A stretch of 64,000 nt of DNA, from assembly GCA_026197075.1 (NCBI GenBank), contig JAPHQV010000025.1, positions 186,001-250,000 on the forward strand, given 5' to 3'. This DNA comes from Gammaproteobacteria bacterium (GTDB lineage Bacteria; Pseudomonadota; Gammaproteobacteria; DSM-19610). Below, piece after piece: positions 1 to 9,234 of the stretch (the stretch's first letter is position 1; each line of letters opens with the position of its first letter). The translations under genes and the position numbers were made by a program. Under the pieces are notes generated by a model. It saw only the letters and a list, made by a program, of their open reading frames with translations, was not told the origin of the DNA and did not search any database.

Positions 1-200
<200 letters not shown>

Positions 201-326
201 GGTTCCGGTGCAAATAATGAGGTTGTAGCACAAGCCGTTATCTGGGACATTCATGTGTGGATCCCAGGCCACCCTGGCCGGTCCTGTCCAACCTGATTCC
301 GGGAGACGCGCCAACAAGTCCGTATC

Positions 327-1844
327 ATGCCTACCGATGATGCCAACAGCCCCGGCGGCAATGGCCGATGGAAAGGCATCCATCGACTCTCGGATTCCCG
401 CTACCTTCTACCCGTCTTCGTGCTGGCCCTCACGGTCGTGCTTTGGACCGGCACACTACAGCTCATCAAGGTCGAGCGTAACAACGCCGCCGCCGCCGCT
501 ATCGCACTTACCCTCGAGCTTACCGATATCTATGAAGCCAGGATGCTGCGCGTCCTGCGTGAGATCGACCAATACCTCAAGATTATCCGCTATGCCTGCG
601 AGCAGCATGGGGTGGAACGTGCCTTGACGGAGTTGCAGGGACGCGGGCTGTTGCCGCCGGACCTGTTGTTCGATATCAGTATTCTCGATAGCGCTGGCAC
701 ATTGCTTGCCGGAACTCCCCAGGCCCAAGGACTAGTCATGGACGACGCGCGGTTGAAGGCTCACCAGGACAGTGACCAGATGCGGATTGGCCTGTCCCAT
801 GAGTCCGGGGAGGAAGGGCGTTACAGGGTCAATTTTTCACAACGACACATGGGGTCAAATGGCAGCCTGGAAGCCATCATCCAGTTCGGGATCGATGCGG
901 AGTTCTTCGTCAGTACCTATGACAGCAAGCGCATGGGCGATAAGGGGTTGCTCGGATTTCTTTCTGATGATGGCCTGTATCTCGCGCGCAGGAGTGGCAA
1001 GGTTTTTTCGGCGGGTCACCGTCTCGATGCCGCGGTATTGCCACTGGGCCTGGATCTGCAGGAACGCATGGCGACGACGCTGGTATCGCCGCTGGATGGG
1101 GTCGAGCGATACATCAGCATACGGGAGCTCTACGGTTTTCCTCTCGGTGTAGTGGTCGGCCTGTCAACAGAGGAGCAACTCGCTGCCGCCGATGAAATGG
1201 CTCGAACCTACCTGCAACGGGCGATCTATGCCAACCTCCTGTTGCTGCTGGTTGGCGGGCTGTTCTGGCATATGAGCCATAGCCTGGCCGAGAGCCGACA
1301 CCGGGAAACCGAGGCGCGCCAGGCCCAGGCGGAAAAAGTGGAGTACCTGGCCTACCATGACAGCCTGACGGGACTGGCGAACCGCAGGCTGCTCAGCAGC
1401 CTGCTGGGGCAGGTCATCCACCAGGCCCATCGCAGGAAGGGTCGCCTTGCCATATTGTTTCTGGATCTCGATCACTTCAAGGATATCAACGACACCCTGG
1501 GTCATGACGCGGGAGATGAGCTGCTGTGTGAAGTGGCGAGACGGTTGCAGATATGCCTGCGCGAGAGTGACCTGGTGGCGCGTGTTTCCGGAGATGAATT
1601 CATGGTGGTGCTGCCCGAGGTCGAGGACAAGGCTTTGGTGGAAACCGTAGCCAGCAAGATCATCGACATCGTGGCCCAGCCATACACAATAGCGGGCAGT
1701 AAATGCAAGGTGACTGCCAGTATCGGCATCAGCCTCTATCCGGATGATGGCAAGGATGAGGAGACACTCACGAAGCATGCCGATACGGCCATGTACCAGG
1801 CCAAGGAAGGCGGCAAGAATGCCTACCACTTTTATTCGGGATAG
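327..1844 (+). CDS. Membrane-bound diguanylate cyclase with periplasmic sensor
   Basis: This 505-residue protein has a transmembrane helix at about 26-45, a roughly 250-residue extracytoplasmic region that is probably a Cache/PDC-type sensor, a second helix at about 300-318, and a C-terminal GGDEF domain. The catalytic motif is SGDEF at 421-425, a one-residue variant of GGDEF that is often still active. An RESD tetrapeptide lies exactly five residues upstream, matching the RxxD product-inhibition I-site. The expected role is making cyclic di-GMP from two GTP in response to a periplasmic signal. No EAL domain is present. The ligand cannot be told from sequence. The 126 bases between glmS and this gene hold no obvious promoter. 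Confidence 0.9.
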   Translation: MPTDDANSPGGNGRWKGIHRLSDSRYLLPVFVLALTVVLWTGTLQLIKVERNNAAAAAIALTLELTDIYEARMLRVLREIDQYLKIIRYACEQHGVERALTELQGRGLLPPDLLFDISILDSAGTLLAGTPQAQGLVMDDARLKAHQDSDQMRIGLSHESGEEGRYRVNFSQRHMGSNGSLEAIIQFGIDAEFFVSTYDSKRMGDKGLLGFLSDDGLYLARRSGKVFSAGHRLDAAVLPLGLDLQERMATTLVSPLDGVERYISIRELYGFPLGVVVGLSTEEQLAAADEMARTYLQRAIYANLLLLLVGGLFWHMSHSLAESRHRETEARQAQAEKVEYLAYHDSLTGLANRRLLSSLLGQVIHQAHRRKGRLAILFLDLDHFKDINDTLGHDAGDELLCEVARRLQICLRESDLVARVSGDEFMVVLPEVEDKALVETVASKIIDIVAQPYTIAGSKCKVTASIGISLYPDDGKDEETLTKHADTAMYQAKEGGKNAYHFYSG

Positions 1845-1860
1845 CTGGCGCTATCTGGTT

Positions 1861-2481
1861 TCAGGGCAGAGACAGGGCCCGGCGCAACAGGCGCACCATC
1901 TCCCAGCCGGCCTCGTCGGCATCCCGGCCAAAACTGACGACTCCGTCCTGGTGACCGCCCATGGCGAGCGCGCCATGTCCATGGAAACCCTGCTCCCGGT
2001 AGAGCCTGGCCATCTCAATGGCCATCTCCGGCGTGCCGTAGGCGACCTCCGCAGCGGTAGTGGCCAGGCCCAGTGACTCGCGTGCCTGCCAGATCTCGGG
2101 TGAATGACCATGAATGATGCAGCCAATCTGCGGGTCCGCATCATAGAGCGCGGCATGGGTGAGGCTCTCCGAGGAAGGTTTTGCGGGACCTTGCGCACGA
2201 ATGTAGTTGGCCGCGCAATCCCAATTCGTGACCTGGCAGTAATCATTGGCGCCAGGCAATGGGCTGTCCGCGGTCTGGCTGGCGCTGATGGCAAAGCCAT
2301 TTCCGGCCAGACGCAGGCTGAGGTTGCCGTAGGCCAGACCGCCGTAGCGATCCGGGACGCGCCCGAGCAGGCCGAGTCCCTGCATGATGCGCTGCCAGGC
2401 GATCAGTTCGGTGAGCGGCAAGCTGCCGGGGTGTGACCCGGGCGTGAATTCCAACCGGTACTTGATGACCCCTTCTTCCAT
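1861..2481 (-). CDS. Class II aldolase/adducin family protein
   Basis: A 206-residue protein with class II aldolase/adducin features: YGNLSLR at 51-57, a SxT element near 68-70, SSES at 103-106 followed by TH, and the metal-ligand pair HGHS at 124-127. A later GGHQDG near 175-180 supplies another His. The family covers zinc-dependent sugar-phosphate aldolases, epimerases and dehydratases; the substrate here is unknown. The start is taken at the ATG at 2481; a GTG three codons upstream (2490) is equally possible because neither has a strong ribosome site. It converges on the diguanylate cyclase with a 16-base gap. The 200 bases upstream, towards sufE, show no gene. Confidence 0.8.
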   Translation of the reverse strand: MEEGVIKYRLEFTPGSHPGSLPLTELIAWQRIMQGLGLLGRVPDRYGGLAYGNLSLRLAGNGFAISASQTADSPLPGANDYCQVTNWDCAANYIRAQGPAKPSSESLTHAALYDADPQIGCIIHGHSPEIWQARESLGLATTAAEVAYGTPEMAIEMARLYREQGFHGHGALAMGGHQDGVVSFGRDADEAGWEMVRLLRRALSLP

Positions 2482-2691
2482 CGCCCACACTCACTCGCAG
2501 CTCGAAAGCCATCAGACATGATGGCAATAGCCTACTTGTCCTGCCGAACAGCGTCCACGATCAGGATCAACCCAGGTTCGCAAGAAACGGAGTGGTGACC
2601 TTCAATGAGGTGTTGAGCCAGCTTTCCGAGCTGGAAAGGCAATAGGGTCGCAGGAGGGAGCTGGGTGAATTCCTGGGCGAACCCCGGGAGT

Positions 2692-3147
2692 TCAGGCCAC
2701 GCTCCGCGCAGATGAATGCAGCTTGCGTGCCTGGGTCTTCATCAATTCCACAATGGCGTACACACCCAGGTGCCGGTTGGGGGACAGGTGCTCATCCAGG
2801 CTGAGACGGCTGAACAGCTCGTCCACATCCAGCGCGTCGATTTCCTTTTGTGTGCCGCCGCCGATCAGGTCGATGAGCAGGGCCAACACGCCCTTGATGA
2901 CGCTGGTATCGCAGTCACCGTGGAAACGGGTACGGTTGGCATGCTCGGGGTCGCGGTAGGCGCTTACCCAGACCTGGCTCATGCAGCCCTTGACCTTGTT
3001 GGCCTCGGTCTTGAGCTCTTCCGGCATGGGTGGCAGCTGCTCGCCCAGCTCGATGAGGTACTGGTAGCGCTGGTCCCAGTCCTCGAGGAGTTCAAAGTTA
3101 TCGACGATCTCGTCCAGGTTGCTCATCCCGGTATCCTGTTCATTCAT
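2692..3147 (-). CDS. sufE: SufE-family sulfur acceptor
   Basis: A 151-residue SufE protein. Family proteins accept persulfide sulfur from a cysteine desulfurase on one cysteine and pass it to the SufBCD scaffold. Cys55 in KGCMSQVW is the expected acceptor. The start at 3147 gives an ATGA overlap with sufA; a second Met seven codons in (3126) is an alternative. It is the last gene of the suf operon. The desulfurase partner SufS is not encoded here, so SufE must work with an enzyme from another locus such as IscS, or CsdA/SufS elsewhere. That partner is inference. Confidence 0.92.
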   Translation of the reverse strand: MNEQDTGMSNLDEIVDNFELLEDWDQRYQYLIELGEQLPPMPEELKTEANKVKGCMSQVWVSAYRDPEHANRTRFHGDCDTSVIKGVLALLIDLIGGGTQKEIDALDVDELFSRLSLDEHLSPNRHLGVYAIVELMKTQARKLHSSARSVA

Positions 3148-3470
3148 ACGCTGAAGGATTCGCCGCAACCACAGGCATCCTTCACGTTCGGGTTGCGGAA
3201 CTCGAAGCCCTGGTTGATGGCATTGGTGCGGATGTAGTCCACTTCGGTGCCATCGAGTGCCGGCAAGCTGTTCTTGTCCACCACCACCTTGACGCCGTGG
3301 CTTTCGAACACCAGGTCGTCCTCGTTTTGGCTGTCGGCGTACTCCACTACGTAGGCAAAACCGCTGCAGCCGGATTTTCGGGTCGCCAGGCGCAGGCCCA
3401 GGCCATGGCCGCGCTTTGCGAGCATGGCCTGTACATGATTTGCCGCATTGGATGTCAGTTCAACTGCCAT
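3144..3470 (-). CDS. sufA: A-type iron-sulfur carrier (SufA/IscA/ErpA family)
   Basis: A 108-residue HesB-like protein with the three conserved cysteines of A-type carriers: Cys35 in SGCSGF and Cys100/Cys102 in ACGCGESF. These proteins bind a transient Fe-S cluster or iron and hand clusters to apo-enzymes. It lies 15 bases after sufT and overlaps sufE by four bases. Paralogues in this family are hard to separate by sequence, so the sufA name rests on its place in the suf operon. Confidence 0.9.
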   Translation of the reverse strand: MAVELTSNAANHVQAMLAKRGHGLGLRLATRKSGCSGFAYVVEYADSQNEDDLVFESHGVKVVVDKNSLPALDGTEVDYIRTNAINQGFEFRNPNVKDACGCGESFSV

Positions 3471-3485
3471 GGTGCATACCTCTTG

Positions 3486-3866
3486 TTAAAACAAACCCAG
3501 GGAAAGCTTGGCCTCGTCGCTGATGCGATCCTGGTCCCAGGGCGGATCCCAGACGAGGGTTACTCGCGCTTCCTGTACCCCATCGACCGCGCGAACCGCA
3601 TCCTCCACCTGGCGTGGCAGGATACCGGCCACCGGGCAACCCGGTGCGGTCAGCGTCATGTCGATATCGACCTTGCCCTTGTCATCGATGTCGATGGCGT
3701 AGATCAGGCCCAGGTCGTAGATGTTCACCGGGATTTCCGGATCATAGACCGTACTCATCGCCGCGATGATCCGCTCGCGCAAGGGTGCATCGGGGGGCAG
3801 GCTTGCTGGTTTCGGCTCTGTGTCCGGTGCCAATGGTTCCCGAAAACGTACGGCTTTCACATCCAT
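3486..3866 (-). CDS. sufT: Fe-S maturation protein SufT (MIP18/DUF59 family)
   Basis: A 126-residue protein whose MIP18 domain starts near residue 28, with the signature DPEIPVNIYDLGLIY (about 42-56) and Cys77 in TAPGCPVAG. SufT is an auxiliary Fe-S maturation factor in many SUF operons and becomes important when Fe-S demand is high. The N-terminal 27 residues are Pro-rich and probably flexible. It lies five bases after sufD, exactly where sufS would be expected in the common sufBCDS-T order. Confidence 0.92.
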   Translation of the reverse strand: MDVKAVRFREPLAPDTEPKPASLPPDAPLRERIIAAMSTVYDPEIPVNIYDLGLIYAIDIDDKGKVDIDMTLTAPGCPVAGILPRQVEDAVRAVDGVQEARVTLVWDPPWDQDRISDEAKLSLGLF

Positions 3867-3871
3867 GACGG

Positions 3872-5209
3872 TTACTCCAGAGTCTCGGTTGCGGTACGTA
3901 TGGTGGCGGTCAGGCGTTCCATGGCCTGCTCGCGCAGAATCGGTACCTCGATGGTGTCGATGATCTCACCGGCAAAACCCAGGCACAGCATGCGGCGCGC
4001 GGAGTCCGTGTCGATACCGCGCGAGCGCAGGTAGAAGACCTGTTGTGGGTCCAGCTGGCCGACCGTGGTGCCATGGCTGCACTGTACATCGTCGGCGTGG
4101 ATCTCGAGCTGTGGCTTGGTATCCACCTCGGCATCACGCACCAGCATCAGGTTGTCGTTGCGCAGTTGCGCATCGCTTTTCTGCGCCTGCTTTTCCACCA
4201 GGATGCGACCATCGAAAACGGCCCGACCCTTGCCGAAGAGGATACCCTTGAAGCGCTCGCGGCTGGTGCAGTTCGGGACGCTGTGACGGATATCCAGGTG
4301 GAAATCGGTCAGCTGCCCCTTACCCACGGTGTAGAGGCCATTCAGCTCGCACTGGGCCGCCTCGTGCTGGAAGCGGGCCTGGTATTCGGTGCGTGCCCAG
4401 CGCCCGCCGAAGGACAGGCTGGTGCCCTGGTAGCGGCTGTGTGCATCCTGGGAGAGGTAGAGGCTGGCCAGGTGCCAGGATGCCCGGCTCTCTTCCTGCA
4501 TGCGGTAGTGTCGCAGCTCGGCACCTTCCTGCAGCACCAGCTCGGTGACCTGGTTGTGGAAATACACCGCCTCCTCGGCGCCGATGAAACGTTCCACCAG
4601 GGTGGCGCTGGCGCCGGGTTCCAGCACCACCAGGTTGCGCGGCTGGTTGAGCAGTGCCTTGTCCTGTTCCAGGTTCAGGTAGACCACTTCGATGGGACGG
4701 TCGAGCTCCACATCGGCCGCGATGTGCAGCAGCAGGCCGTCATGGATCAGGGCGGTGTTGAGGGCGCTGAACAGGTGTTCTTCATGGGCACCGGTATGGT
4801 TCAGCCAGGTGGCCAGCAGCTTGGGGTCTGTGCCCAGGGCGGCGCGCAGGCTGCCCAGGGTCACGCCCGTGGGCAGCTCGAGTCCTGTGGCCAGGCGCGG
4901 GATACACTGGCCATTGACGAATACCAGGCGGTAGACGTCCGCGGCCGGACCGAGCCAGGGTTCCAGTTCCTCGTGGGTCCAGGTGCGCCCCTGTTCCACG
5001 GCCGGTGTGAATTCCTGCTGCAGCAGGCCTTCTATGCTGGTGTAGCGCCAGGCCTCGAGTTTACGGTTGGGCACCGGGAGCTCGCGAATGGCGTCACGGG
5101 CGAGAACGCGGGTATTGCGCAGCCAGTCCGGTTCCGGCCCGGACTGTTCGGGTTCGGAACTGCTGGCCAGGGCACTGAACCAGCCGCGTTGTTCCGTCAG
5201 GGTGCTCAT
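3872..5209 (-). CDS. sufD: Fe-S cluster assembly protein SufD
   Basis: A 445-residue SufB/SufD-type beta-helix protein. The C-terminal region carries the family signature around ADDVQCSHGTTVGQLD and FYLRSRGIDTDSARRMLC. SufD pairs with SufB and two SufC ATPases to form the SufBC2D scaffold on which Fe-S clusters are built in the cytoplasm. It begins four bases before the end of sufC (ATGA overlap), so the pair is translationally coupled. Length is normal for the family. Confidence 0.95.
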   Translation of the reverse strand: MSTLTEQRGWFSALASSSEPEQSGPEPDWLRNTRVLARDAIRELPVPNRKLEAWRYTSIEGLLQQEFTPAVEQGRTWTHEELEPWLGPAADVYRLVFVNGQCIPRLATGLELPTGVTLGSLRAALGTDPKLLATWLNHTGAHEEHLFSALNTALIHDGLLLHIAADVELDRPIEVVYLNLEQDKALLNQPRNLVVLEPGASATLVERFIGAEEAVYFHNQVTELVLQEGAELRHYRMQEESRASWHLASLYLSQDAHSRYQGTSLSFGGRWARTEYQARFQHEAAQCELNGLYTVGKGQLTDFHLDIRHSVPNCTSRERFKGILFGKGRAVFDGRILVEKQAQKSDAQLRNDNLMLVRDAEVDTKPQLEIHADDVQCSHGTTVGQLDPQQVFYLRSRGIDTDSARRMLCLGFAGEIIDTIEVPILREQAMERLTATIRTATETLE

Positions 5210-5964
5210 GCCGCGGCCTCCTCTTCGATCCAGCCATAGCCCTTTTCCTCGAGCTCCAGGGCCAGATCCTTGTCTCCGGAACGCAGGATGCGTCCGCCCA
5301 CCAGCACATGGACATGATCCGGCTGGATGTATTCCAGCAGACGCTGGTAATGCGTAATCAGGATGATGGAGCGGTCCGGGGTACGCAGGGCGTTGACGCC
5401 ATCGGAGATGACACGCAGGGCATCGATATCCAGACCCGAATCGGTTTCATCCAGGATCGCCAGGCGTGGCTCCAGCATGGCCATCTGCAGGATCTCGTTG
5501 CGTTTCTTCTCGCCGCCGGAAAAGCCCGAGTTGACGTTGCGCTTCAGCAGTTGCTCGTCGAGTTTGAGATGTCGCGCCTCTTCCTTCACCCGTTTCATGA
5601 ACGCAACCGCATCCAGTTCCGGTTCGCCGCGGGCACGACGGTTGGCATTCATGGCTTCACGCATGAAAGTCATATTGTTGACGCCCGGCAACTCCACGGG
5701 ATATTGCATGCCGAGGAAGATGCCGCGGTGGGCACGCTCCTCGGTGGCCAGGGCCAGCAGGTCCTCGCCGTCGAAACGGACCTGGCCGCCCGTGACCTCG
5801 TAGCCGTCCCGTCCCGCCAGTACATGGGACAGGGTACTCTTGCCCGAGCCATTGGGGCCCATGATGGCGTGCACCTCGCCGGGGGCCACCTCCAGGTTCA
5901 GCCCCTGCAGTATGGTCTTGCCGTCGATGCCGGCGTACAGATCCTTGATGGATAGCATGTTCAT
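5206..5964 (-). CDS. sufC: Fe-S cluster assembly ATPase SufC
   Basis: A 252-residue ABC-type ATPase. Walker A is GPNGSGKST at 36-44, the ABC signature is in FSGGEKKRNEILQMA, and Walker B with its catalytic residue is in LAILDETDSGLD. SufC powers conformational change of SufBD during cluster assembly; it is cytoplasmic and not a transporter. The start at 5964 follows an AGGAG motif four bases upstream. A Met two codons later (5958) is also possible. An open frame continues upstream of the start, but it runs into sufB and is not coding. Confidence 0.96.
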   Translation of the reverse strand: MNMLSIKDLYAGIDGKTILQGLNLEVAPGEVHAIMGPNGSGKSTLSHVLAGRDGYEVTGGQVRFDGEDLLALATEERAHRGIFLGMQYPVELPGVNNMTFMREAMNANRRARGEPELDAVAFMKRVKEEARHLKLDEQLLKRNVNSGFSGGEKKRNEILQMAMLEPRLAILDETDSGLDIDALRVISDGVNALRTPDRSIILITHYQRLLEYIQPDHVHVLVGGRILRSGDKDLALELEEKGYGWIEEEAAA

Positions 5965-5978
5965 GATTCTCCTGTTGC

Positions 5979-7427
<1,449 letters not shown>

Positions 7428-7446
7428 AAGGTTACCCGTCTCCTGC

Positions 7447-7475
7447 TAATACCAGAGTAATTTACTCGGGTATTA
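7447..7475. promoter_or_regulatory. Candidate IscR/Rrf2-type operator of the suf operon
   Basis: The arms TAATACCAGAGTAA (7447-7460) and TTACTCGGGTATTA (7462-7475) are inverted repeats matching at 13 of 14 positions around one central base. The inner 25 bases (7449-7473) agree at 22 of 25 positions with the E. coli IscR type 1 consensus as I recall it (ATASYYGACT, RWWWY, AGTCRRSTAT). The mismatches include the symmetric swap of GACT/AGTC to GAGT/ACTC. Two weak promoter fits exist on the minus strand: TTGTAA with TGGTAT inside the palindrome, or TTGAAA (7498-7503) with TGTAAT spaced 20 bases. Either way the palindrome would sit on or just past the promoter, consistent with repression. Protein identity is inference. 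Confidence 0.7.
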
Positions 7476-7578
7476 CAATGGACCCCCTGGAGGCGGATTT
7501 CAAGACCCTATCGGGCAGGGCTTTTATCCGGTACAAACCCTGTGGCGATTGGCTAAACTATTGATCTTTCCAATAAAT

Positions 7579-7607
7579 TTGAGTTTTGTTCGGGATTCTG
7601 GTATGAT
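7579..7607 (+). promoter_or_regulatory. Sigma70 promoter with extended -10
   Basis: TTGAGT (7579-7584), a 17-base spacer and TATGAT (7602-7607), with TGG just before the -10 giving an extended -10 element. Transcription should start near 7614 and read rightward into a leader of about 170 bases before the small cysteine protein at 7783. It is one of the best promoter matches in the window and is divergent from the suf promoter. Confidence 0.75.
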
Positions 7608-7613
7608 TCCGCT

Positions 7614-7782
7614 TCCTTTCCTTCATCCAGCGGGTTCCGCCGCGGATGCCGAAGGTTCCTTCGCCCACCGGGGGAATCTCGACGGAACGGTCCTGGTACC
7701 GTACACCACGAAGCGATCGTGACCTGAACGTAATGGCGCGCCCGACCATTACTCATTTGGCTTCTCGACAAGGAGAATGATT
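7614..7782 (+). ncRNA. Long, foldable 5' leader upstream of the four-cysteine protein
   Basis: Between the predicted start site and the ribosome site lie about 170 bases with several stems. GTTCCG (7634-7639) pairs with CGGAAC (7683-7688) and encloses CGAAGG-TT-CCTTCG (7650-7663). Further on, GTAATGG (7730-7736) pairs with CCATTAC (7746-7752) around a nine-base loop, 18 bases before AAGGAG. A 15-codon reading frame starts at 7733 and stops at 7780, overlapping an ATG at 7777 by four bases; it has no clear ribosome site. I do not recognise a known riboswitch class. This could be a regulatory leader or simply a stable UTR. Confidence 0.4.
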
Positions 7783-8067
7783 GTGAGCAAGGAACTGATG
7801 TTCTACTGCATCCCCCAGCAGGCCTATATGCGTACCACCAATTGCGAAAACCTGCGCAAGCGCCCAGTGGGCAAGGCGCCCGCCGGTGCCCAGCCCAAGC
7901 TGCGTGCCTGTGAGCGCTGCACCATGTATCCGCTTGTGGACGGTCGCAAGGTTCCCACCGTCACCCTCGAACAATACCTGGGCGGCGACAAGCCAAAGGT
8001 CTCCAACCTGCAGACCGTGGCCAACAAGAAAATCATCCAAGAACATCTGGCCCGGCAGGCCAGCTGA
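7783..8067 (+). CDS. Small four-cysteine protein of unknown function
   Basis: A 94-residue protein I do not recognise. Cysteines are at 9, 21, 43 and 46, with the last two in ACERC (CxxC), a spacing compatible with metal binding or redox function. The rest is basic and polar with no signal peptide or membrane helix, so it is probably cytoplasmic. The GTG start at 7783 is preferred because AAGGAG lies seven bases upstream; the ATG at 7777 is too close to it. The gene is divergent from sufB and has its own strong promoter and long leader, which suggests real expression. A link to Fe-S or sulfur metabolism is only suggested by location. Confidence 0.75.
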   Translation: MSKELMFYCIPQQAYMRTTNCENLRKRPVGKAPAGAQPKLRACERCTMYPLVDGRKVPTVTLEQYLGGDKPKVSNLQTVANKKIIQEHLARQAS

Positions 8068-8206
8068 CCCTCGTCTTTGATCGGAACCGGGCGCCGAGCC
8101 TGGTTTCGCCTCACGACCATCTCTTTCCTTTCCCTGCGCCCTGAAGCCACTGGGCAGTTTGGGTATACTCGAGGCATGCCCGGGAAGACCCTGCGTCAAT
8201 CCAATC

Positions 8207-8238
8207 CCCGTCATTCCGGCGCAGGCCGGAATGACGGG
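8207..8238. repeat. Dispersed palindromic repeat, CGTCATTCC type
   Basis: Perfect 14-base inverted arms, CCCGTCATTCCGGC (8207-8220) and GCCGGAATGACGGG (8225-8238), separated by GCAG. The same CGTCATTCC core recurs at 46441-46470. It lies between the small cysteine protein and the sucrose cluster and could form a strong RNA hairpin. Such palindromes are common extragenic repeats in proteobacterial genomes. Confidence 0.8.
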
Positions 8239-8316
8239 TGCATCAGGGTTTCTCCGGATTTCGTATTGCCCGCAACACGGGCAGTGCCTGAACGGTAACC
8301 TGATGAAAGCACTGTG

Positions 8317-9234
8317 ATGACGACAATTTCTGCAGAACAGACACGTCCGGTCATCTTTGGCGAGGTCCTGTTCGATCACTTTCCGGATGGACAGCGGGTA
8401 CTGGGCGGCGCTCCCTTCAATGTCGCATGGCATCTGCAGGGCTTCGGCCTGAGGCCCCTGCTCATCAGCCGCGTTGGCCATGACGACAGCGGCAATGCCG
8501 TGCTGGAGCGCATGGAGCAGTGGGGCATGGACCTGCGGGGAATGCAGCAGGATGACCGGTATCCCACCGGCACGGTCGAGGTGCGCATGCGCGATGGCGG
8601 CCATGACTTCGCCATCCTGCCTGACCAGGCCTACGACTACATCCAATCGGAACCAGCGCTGCAACTGCTGGAAGGCAACGGCCACAGCATGTTGTACATG
8701 GGTAGCCTGGTGGGACGTGGCGCCGTCTCACGCGCCAGCCTGGACAGCCTGCTGCGGCGTCTGCGCATGCCCATCTTCGTGGATATCAACCTGCGCCCGC
8801 CCTGGTGGAACCTGGCCAGGGTGGAGGGCGCTCTGGCGCGGGCGCGCTGGGCCAAGCTCAATGACGAGGAACTGCGCGAGCTGGTGGGCCGGGGAGCGGA
8901 CGACGACGAGGAGCGCCAGGTACAGGCGGAGCTGCTGCGCACCCGCTATGATCTGGAACTGGTGATCCTGACCCTGGGTGCCCGGGGCGCCGACTTCATC
9001 AGCGCGGGCAGCCGTATTCACGGTGCACCGGTACCGGTTACACAATTGGTGGATACGGTGGGCGCGGGGGATGCCTTCAGTGCCGTGACCTTGCTGGGCC
9101 TGGCTCACGACTGGCCACAGGAGCAGATCCTGCAACGCAGCCTTGCCTTCGCCAGCCGTATCTGCGCCCAGCGTGGCGCCACAGCCGCCGATGAGGAGTT
9201 GTACCGGGACTTCCGCCGGGAATGGAACCTATGA
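8317..9234 (+). CDS. PfkB-family carbohydrate kinase, probable fructokinase
   Basis: A 305-residue ribokinase/PfkB-family kinase. The N-terminal sugar-binding motif GGAPFN is at 30-35 and the ATP/catalytic motif DTVGAGDAF at 246-254, with Asp252 as the expected base. Fructokinase is the likely activity because the gene is coupled to sucrose-phosphate synthase and sucrose synthase. It would phosphorylate the fructose released by sucrose cleavage. The start is taken at the ATG at 8317; a GTG directly before it (8314) is possible. A TATACT hexamer at 8164-8169 is a weak candidate -10. The stop overlaps the next start (ATGA). Confidence 0.88.
   Translation: MTTISAEQTRPVIFGEVLFDHFPDGQRVLGGAPFNVAWHLQGFGLRPLLISRVGHDDSGNAVLERMEQWGMDLRGMQQDDRYPTGTVEVRMRDGGHDFAILPDQAYDYIQSEPALQLLEGNGHSMLYMGSLVGRGAVSRASLDSLLRRLRMPIFVDINLRPPWWNLARVEGALARARWAKLNDEELRELVGRGADDDEERQVQAELLRTRYDLELVILTLGARGADFISAGSRIHGAPVPVTQLVDTVGAGDAFSAVTLLGLAHDWPQEQILQRSLAFASRICAQRGATAADEELYRDFRREWNL

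Noticed and set aside
201-326. Terminator after glmS
   Set aside because: No GC-rich stem with a following T run is visible in the 126-base gap.
2581-2645. Possible gene fragment ending in FNEVLSQLSELERQ before sufE
   Set aside because: Only about 20 codons, no match to a family I know, and no remaining upstream part; too short to call a pseudogene.
7614-7782. Known riboswitch class (SAM, TPP, cobalamin, Moco) in the leader
   Set aside because: I looked for their conserved cores and saw none. The stems noted are simple hairpins, so I left it as an unassigned leader.
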